DNA of 35,230 nt, from assembly GCA_900766005.1 (NCBI GenBank), contig CAAFTU010000034.1, positions 1-35,230 on the forward strand. Reading direction: 5' to 3'. Within the stretch, counting starts at the first letter, position 1. Each line of letters starts with the position of its first letter. Below the pieces are notes generated by a model. That model was given only the letters and a program-made list of their open reading frames with translations, did no database searches and had not been told where the DNA came from. This stretch comes from an uncultured Bacteroides sp. (GTDB taxonomy: Bacteria; Bacteroidota; Bacteroidia; Bacteroidales; Bacteroidaceae). The position numbers and the translations under genes were made by a program. Positions 30,439 through 35,230 of the stretch are shown in pieces.

Positions 30439-31995
30439 TTAATACTTTCCGTTTTCTTTCATAGCCCACCACAAGTCGGCACCGTTAGAGTCCACACCTC
30501 CGCGAACCATCTTCACGGCCGCCTCTACGTTCACCTTATTCGTATTATACTCAGACTGAGCAAACTGAATACGGCGTTGACCACGAGCAATCGTACAACT
30601 TTGGTTAGCAGAATGGTGAGCAGGGAAAATCTGCGGGTAACCCGTGCGGCGATAATCAGCCCAACCCATCATCGGATCCAAGAAACAAGCAATCCATTTT
30701 TGAGTCAAAATACGCTCCAGTTTTTGAGCCTCAGTAGCTTTCTCATCCCATTTAATGGTTACCGTTGACTTGTTGATATAATCATCATTGCTCTTACCCT
30801 GCGGATCTGTATAGTTAGCCGGCTTAGATTTATCATCTGCCAAGTATTTATCCAATGCACTTTCCACACCAAATTCCTGGAAGCTCAACTTGATACCTTC
30901 TTCATAGAACTTTTGAGCAGTGCCACCCATGTTCCAACCTTTCAAAGCACCTTCAGCGCGAAGGAAAGCAGCTTCAGCCGCATACATCACAGGCTGAGGA
31001 GCTTGTTTGTTGGTAGCAATCAACAAACGGCTGTACTTATCATAAATAGCAGGCGACGGTGCAGAAGCTGTACCCGAACGAACACCGATGTAACCGCCTT
31101 GGTTGTTTACTTTCTGTTCAGTGAAGTATTTTGCACGACGAGGATCGTTATAACCATTCATATAAGAAACCAAACATGCATTCGCACGAACTTCACCCCA
31201 GCCATCCACTACAGAATAGCCGTTCACACCTTGGTTACTGTTTGTTGTATCCCAAGCACTGTCTTCAACCGAAGCCATCACACCGTCTGCCACAGCCTCT
31301 TCCGCCTTTTGCTTAGCAAATTCCGGTTCGATGCCTGAAATTCTGATAGCCATACGCAATTTCAGCGTATTGGCAAAACGCAACCACTTACCAGTGTCAC
31401 CATTAAAGAACTGGTCCACACTTACCAAAGAAGCATACACCTGACCATTGAGCGATTTCAACACGGCAATAGAAGCATCCAGATCGTCAAACATAGCATG
31501 CCAAGCAGTCGGTTCATCATCATAAGCCACAGCAGTGACACCCTGCTTTATCTGAGTGTAAGGCAACGGACCTTGCAAGCAAGCCACACGCATCATAGCA
31601 AACACACGTGTCAGCTGAGCCAGCGCATACACAGTACCCTGCTTGTTAGTCAATGTTTCAATCTTAAACAAGTTCGTCAGAATCTTGCCGTTGAAATCAT
31701 TGAATGTTGCTTCATTAAAGTTGAACACCGGATTATAATAAGCGAACAGATTTTCACCCTTGTTCCAAGTCGTAGGCGTGGTGACCTGGCCGCTATGACA
31801 ACCCCACATCGTATTGTTCATCTGGCAAGAGTTCTGCTGAGAAGAAGCATACACTTCAAACATCTTCGACAGCAAATCAACCGCCGGAACCGTAGTAGGT
31901 TCGTACGGATTGGTATTATATTCTTCAAACTTGGATGTACAACTAGCCATCAACAGCATTGCAGCACCCAAACCCATATATTTTACTAGTTTCAT
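30439..31995 (-). CDS. SusD/RagB-family outer-membrane nutrient-binding lipoprotein
   Basis: 518 residues. Lipoprotein signal with LMASC (Cys19), then FEEYNTNPYEPTT as in the SusD-like family. Helical TPR-type regions and the C-terminal block QKWIACFLDPMMGWADYRRTGYPQIFP are characteristic. It forms the lid over the partner SusC transporter and delivers oligosaccharides to it. Starts 13 bases after the SusC stop. The sequence is of the SusD-like subgroup rather than a close relative of the starch SusD. Confidence 0.95.
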   Translation of the reverse strand: MKLVKYMGLGAAMLLMASCTSKFEEYNTNPYEPTTVPAVDLLSKMFEVYASSQQNSCQMNNTMWGCHSGQVTTPTTWNKGENLFAYYNPVFNFNEATFNDFNGKILTNLFKIETLTNKQGTVYALAQLTRVFAMMRVACLQGPLPYTQIKQGVTAVAYDDEPTAWHAMFDDLDASIAVLKSLNGQVYASLVSVDQFFNGDTGKWLRFANTLKLRMAIRISGIEPEFAKQKAEEAVADGVMASVEDSAWDTTNSNQGVNGYSVVDGWGEVRANACLVSYMNGYNDPRRAKYFTEQKVNNQGGYIGVRSGTASAPSPAIYDKYSRLLIATNKQAPQPVMYAAEAAFLRAEGALKGWNMGGTAQKFYEEGIKLSFQEFGVESALDKYLADDKSKPANYTDPQGKSNDDYINKSTVTIKWDEKATEAQKLERILTQKWIACFLDPMMGWADYRRTGYPQIFPAHHSANQSCTIARGQRRIQFAQSEYNTNKVNVEAAVKMVRGGVDSNGADLWWAMKENGKY

Positions 31996-32008
31996 ATCTT
32001 CGAATTAT

Positions 32009-35000
32009 TTAAAATTGAAATTTCACATTGAAACCTAAGTTTCTCGTATTTGGCAACATGTAAGCATCAAATCCCTGATAGAAGTTAGAACCTGCCGAAG
32101 TTGTCAATTCCGGATCGAAAGGTGCTTTACAGTAAATCATCCACAAGTTCTTACCTACAAAGCCTACAGTCATAGCCATCTTGTTGTTGAACCACTTCTT
32201 AGGAAGCGTATAATTCAAGCTCAATTCACCCAAGCGAACGTTGTTGGCGCTATAAGTATAATAATAGGCATTACCGGCAATCGTCGTGTAATATTCTTTT
32301 GCATCTACTCTAGACTGGTTAATCAGCACACCACCGGCATCACGAGCATCAGCAGTAGCCTTAGACACACCGGCAGCATCCAAGTTAGATTGTGTTTCGC
32401 TGATAACAATACCACCCAGACGAGCCGTAAATGTCATGCCCAAGTGAAGTCCCTTATAACCGAAACCGAGATTCCAACCCATGTTCACCTTCGGCAAGAT
32501 AGAACCCAGGTAGTTTTCTTTGTTTTCTACATTCAATCCAGTTTCAGGGTCATTCAGGATGTAGCCGTTGAGGTCACGCTTCAGCACGTGGCTTGAATAG
32601 ACATCTCCCATCGAACCGCCTACACGAAGAAGCAGACGAGCATCAGTCTGTCCATACTTAGCCATTTCCAATTCAGGAAGAGTCAGCAACGAACCGTCGA
32701 AATAGTTGTAAACCTTATCAGCCAGTTCCTTCACCTCATTGCGGTTCCAAGTCAACGTATAAGAAGTGTTGAAAGAGAAATCCTTCCATTTCTTATCATA
32801 ACCCACTGCCATTTCGATACCTTCGTTCAAGATGTTACCACTCTGCAAAGGAATAGTAGAATAACCAGAAGTGGAAGACAGCTTAGCATTGAATGTCTGG
32901 TTGAACGTATTAGAACGGTAATAAGTAAAGTTCAAGCTGAAATCATTGAAGAAACGGGCATCCAAACCTACTTCCCATGATTTAGTACGTTCCGGTTTCA
33001 GTTTCACGTTCGGGTAGCGTGTAGTAGGATTCCAAGATTGAGACTGTTCATCATACGGATAAGTGATGCGAGTCATAAAGCGGCCATACGCATTACCTAC
33101 TTCGGTATACGAACCACGAACCTTCAAGAAGGTCATCCATTCCGGCATGTGGAAAGCTTCCGACAAGATGGCAGACATACCGACAGAATAATAGAAGAAA
33201 CTCTTATAATCAGAGAATGCCAGTTTAGAGTCCCAGTCATTACGTCCCGTAGCTGTCAGATACAGCATCGACTTCCAGCCAAGTTCAGCATTGACAAACA
33301 AAGCTCTTGTTTGATCGTGCCATCCAGACTGTTTTGCTTTCCAAGCTTCCTTAAAGTTAATATTATGTACAGCAAATTGGTTAGGATTCCTCAAACCGCC
33401 CGAGTAACCGATTGTTTCATAACGTGAATCATTCAATGAAGCACCCAAGTTGACATTTACAGACCAGTCATTGAAACGCTTGTTCACCGTACCAATCACG
33501 TCGGCATAAATATTCTTGGAACGAGACAAGATATCCGAATAGCTACCTCTGTCACCATTATCCAGTTTACCGGTAGAAGCGTACACTTTTTCAGTGTAAC
33601 GGTTTTCATAGTTATCCACTTTCACACGTCCCGTCACATCAAACCAGTCGAAAATCTGATACTTCAAAGAAGCATTAATCATATAACGAGTCTTGTGATT
33701 TTCACGCAACTGACGGTTTTGAATCCAGTAAGGGTTGGCCAAACCACTGGAAGTATCACCATAAGGCCAGAACTGTTCCATCAAATCATAAGAACTGTTG
33801 TAGCGTTCAAACATACGAACGTCATCGAAGTTTTCGCTACGCGGGAAACGGTAAATAGCCGGCAACGGGTTATTGTAATAACCTTGCGAAACCATGTTCT
33901 TATCATTCTGGATAATATAGCTTGCACCAGCATCCAACGTCATCTTGTCATTCAAGAAGCTAGTTGTGTTACGAACAGAGAAGTTATAACGGTTATAACC
34001 ACTGTTAGGCAAGATATTGGATGTATTGGTTGTAGAAGCAGAGAAGTAAGTCTGGTTCTTCTGATTACCCGTTGACAAAGAAACGTTGTTGATGATATTA
34101 GCACCCGTTCTGAAGAAGCCTTCCGGATCATAGTTACTGTTGACAATCGGTCCCCAGCTTGAGTTCACACTCGGCAAGTTACCATATTTACTTTGCATCT
34201 CCGGCAACATAGTTACCTTAGAGAAAGTAGTATTGTTAGAAACAGTCACGGTTGTTTTATCCTTGGTACCTTTTTTAGTTGTGATCAAAACCACACCGGC
34301 AGCAGCAGCATTACCATACAGAGCAGCAGCCGACGGACCTGTCAACATAGAGATTGATTCAATATCTTCCGGGTTGATATCGGCTACACCATCCGTACCC
34401 GGCTGAGTACTGAAGATACCGCCACCATCGCCACCGTTCATCATATTAAACATAGGCACACCGTCGATAACATACAAAGCCAAGTTGTTTGAAGAAATAG
34501 ACTTCACACCACGCATAACCACACGTGAAGCACCACCGGCCGTACTGGATGAATTGATAGTCACACCAGCAACCTTACCATTCAAAGAAGACACAAAGTT
34601 GGCATCCTTGATGGTGCTCAGTTCATCACCACTCACCTGTTGTACATTATAAGAAAGAGCTTTTTCAGAACGCTTGATACCCAAAGCAGTTACCACCACT
34701 TCTTCCAGTTGTTCGCTGTCTTCCTTCATCACAACTTTGATAGGTGCAGCTGTAGCAGCCACTGTCTGAGTTGAATAACCGATATAACTGATTTCCAACA
34801 TAGCCCCTTCTGATGCTTCAAGCGTAAAGTTACCATTCAAATCAGTCACAGCGCCATTGGTGGTTCCCTTCACCAACACACTGACACCGATCAACGGTTC
34901 GCCCGCTGCATCTACTACATTACCTTTTACAGTAATTACTTTTTTTGATTGAGCCGGAGCATTGACTGCCGTTCTGGCCTTTGACAGTACAATATGTCCA

Positions 35001-35230
35001 TTGGCAAAAGAATAAGTTACCGAAGTACCCTTCAACACACGATTCAGCACTTTAACTACCGATTCATTCTTGGCAGTTACGGATACATCATGAGCATTTT
35101 CAACATCAGCGATGTTGTACACTACGGGCGTAGCTGTCTGCCGCCCGATTTCTTCCAAAACTTTAGTTAACGGAGCTTTGGAGAACTCCAAACTTACTCG
35201 TTGATTCTGAGCCGACGCCATGATAGACAT
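32009..35230 (-). CDS. SusC/RagA-family TonB-dependent outer-membrane transporter (5' end beyond window)
   Basis: At least 1073 residues; the frame runs off the window, and MSIMASAQ looks like the end of a signal peptide, so the true start lies outside. Domains in order: STN (about 12-84), carboxypeptidase-regulatory-like beta domain (about 99-168, GNVVDAAGEPLIGVSVLVKG), TonB box region EEVVVTALG (176-184), plug (about 190-320, with VIDGVPM and SAAALYGNAAAAGVVLITTK), then the 22-strand barrel ending in the aromatic NVKFQF. It imports oligosaccharides bound by SusD using TonB energy. The STN domain implies signalling to a FecR-type anti-sigma factor. Confidence 0.96.
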   Translation of the reverse strand: MSIMASAQNQRVSLEFSKAPLTKVLEEIGRQTATPVVYNIADVENAHDVSVTAKNESVVKVLNRVLKGTSVTYSFANGHIVLSKARTAVNAPAQSKKVITVKGNVVDAAGEPLIGVSVLVKGTTNGAVTDLNGNFTLEASEGAMLEISYIGYSTQTVAATAAPIKVVMKEDSEQLEEVVVTALGIKRSEKALSYNVQQVSGDELSTIKDANFVSSLNGKVAGVTINSSSTAGGASRVVMRGVKSISSNNLALYVIDGVPMFNMMNGGDGGGIFSTQPGTDGVADINPEDIESISMLTGPSAAALYGNAAAAGVVLITTKKGTKDKTTVTVSNNTTFSKVTMLPEMQSKYGNLPSVNSSWGPIVNSNYDPEGFFRTGANIINNVSLSTGNQKNQTYFSASTTNTSNILPNSGYNRYNFSVRNTTSFLNDKMTLDAGASYIIQNDKNMVSQGYYNNPLPAIYRFPRSENFDDVRMFERYNSSYDLMEQFWPYGDTSSGLANPYWIQNRQLRENHKTRYMINASLKYQIFDWFDVTGRVKVDNYENRYTEKVYASTGKLDNGDRGSYSDILSRSKNIYADVIGTVNKRFNDWSVNVNLGASLNDSRYETIGYSGGLRNPNQFAVHNINFKEAWKAKQSGWHDQTRALFVNAELGWKSMLYLTATGRNDWDSKLAFSDYKSFFYYSVGMSAILSEAFHMPEWMTFLKVRGSYTEVGNAYGRFMTRITYPYDEQSQSWNPTTRYPNVKLKPERTKSWEVGLDARFFNDFSLNFTYYRSNTFNQTFNAKLSSTSGYSTIPLQSGNILNEGIEMAVGYDKKWKDFSFNTSYTLTWNRNEVKELADKVYNYFDGSLLTLPELEMAKYGQTDARLLLRVGGSMGDVYSSHVLKRDLNGYILNDPETGLNVENKENYLGSILPKVNMGWNLGFGYKGLHLGMTFTARLGGIVISETQSNLDAAGVSKATADARDAGGVLINQSRVDAKEYYTTIAGNAYYYTYSANNVRLGELSLNYTLPKKWFNNKMAMTVGFVGKNLWMIYCKAPFDPELTTSAGSNFYQGFDAYMLPNTRNLGFNVKFQF

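Overview
The window looks like chromosome from a gut Bacteroides (Bacteroidaceae). Four things support this. There is a SusC/SusD polysaccharide-utilization locus. Several intergenic regions carry the Bacteroidales -7 promoter element TAnnTTTG, and at rpsA a CAAA/TTTG -33 element sits 19 bp away. Start codons mostly lack strong Shine-Dalgarno sequences. The family repertoire (DUF3810, DUF4286, DUF1735 plus LamG, Spy-like 'ECF sensor') is typical of Bacteroidetes. I cannot name the species from sequence alone.

Left edge (1-1500): a helical-repeat hypothetical protein, then a decayed HipBA-type toxin-antitoxin locus. The HipB-like antitoxin is intact and sits behind three palindromic operators spaced exactly 41 bp apart. 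The HipA kinase has been reduced to a remnant by two deletions.

Central housekeeping block (1500-24000): valS; DUF3810-mazG; an ECF sigma / anti-sigma / periplasmic Spy-like module translationally coupled to RNase Z; rpsA; a PspC protein; dnaX; a divergent ftsB/divIC-like gene; an OmpH/Skp-like lipoprotein; pepD; a secreted EEP-family hydrolase; an MscS channel. A MurU-like nucleotidyltransferase follows, next to an AmgK-like kinase fused to a RapZ C-terminal domain, which suggests amino-sugar (cell-wall) recycling. The block ends with a DUF4286-ruvC-pullulanase operon.

Junction (24000-25650): tRNA-Ala(GGC) with its own promoter and terminator, a HigBA-type toxin-antitoxin pair with an operator palindrome inside its promoter, a tiny plus-strand transcription unit (possible small RNA or 28-residue peptide), and the C-terminal scrap of a TonB gene. 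This stretch is AT-rich, gene-poor and looks like an insertion/decay zone.

Right edge (25650-35230, all minus strand): a compact operon transcribed SusC > SusD > GH18 > DUF1735/LamG surface lipoprotein > GH20. The enzyme set (endo-acting GH18 plus exo-acting beta-hexosaminidase) points to GlcNAc-containing host glycans such as N-glycans, though the substrate is inferred. SusC is cut by the window end and carries an STN domain, so its regulator (probably an ECF sigma / FecR-type anti-sigma pair) should lie just outside the window. An intrinsic-terminator-like hairpin separates GH20 from the rest of the operon.

I see no CRISPR array, insertion sequence, rRNA gene or replication origin.
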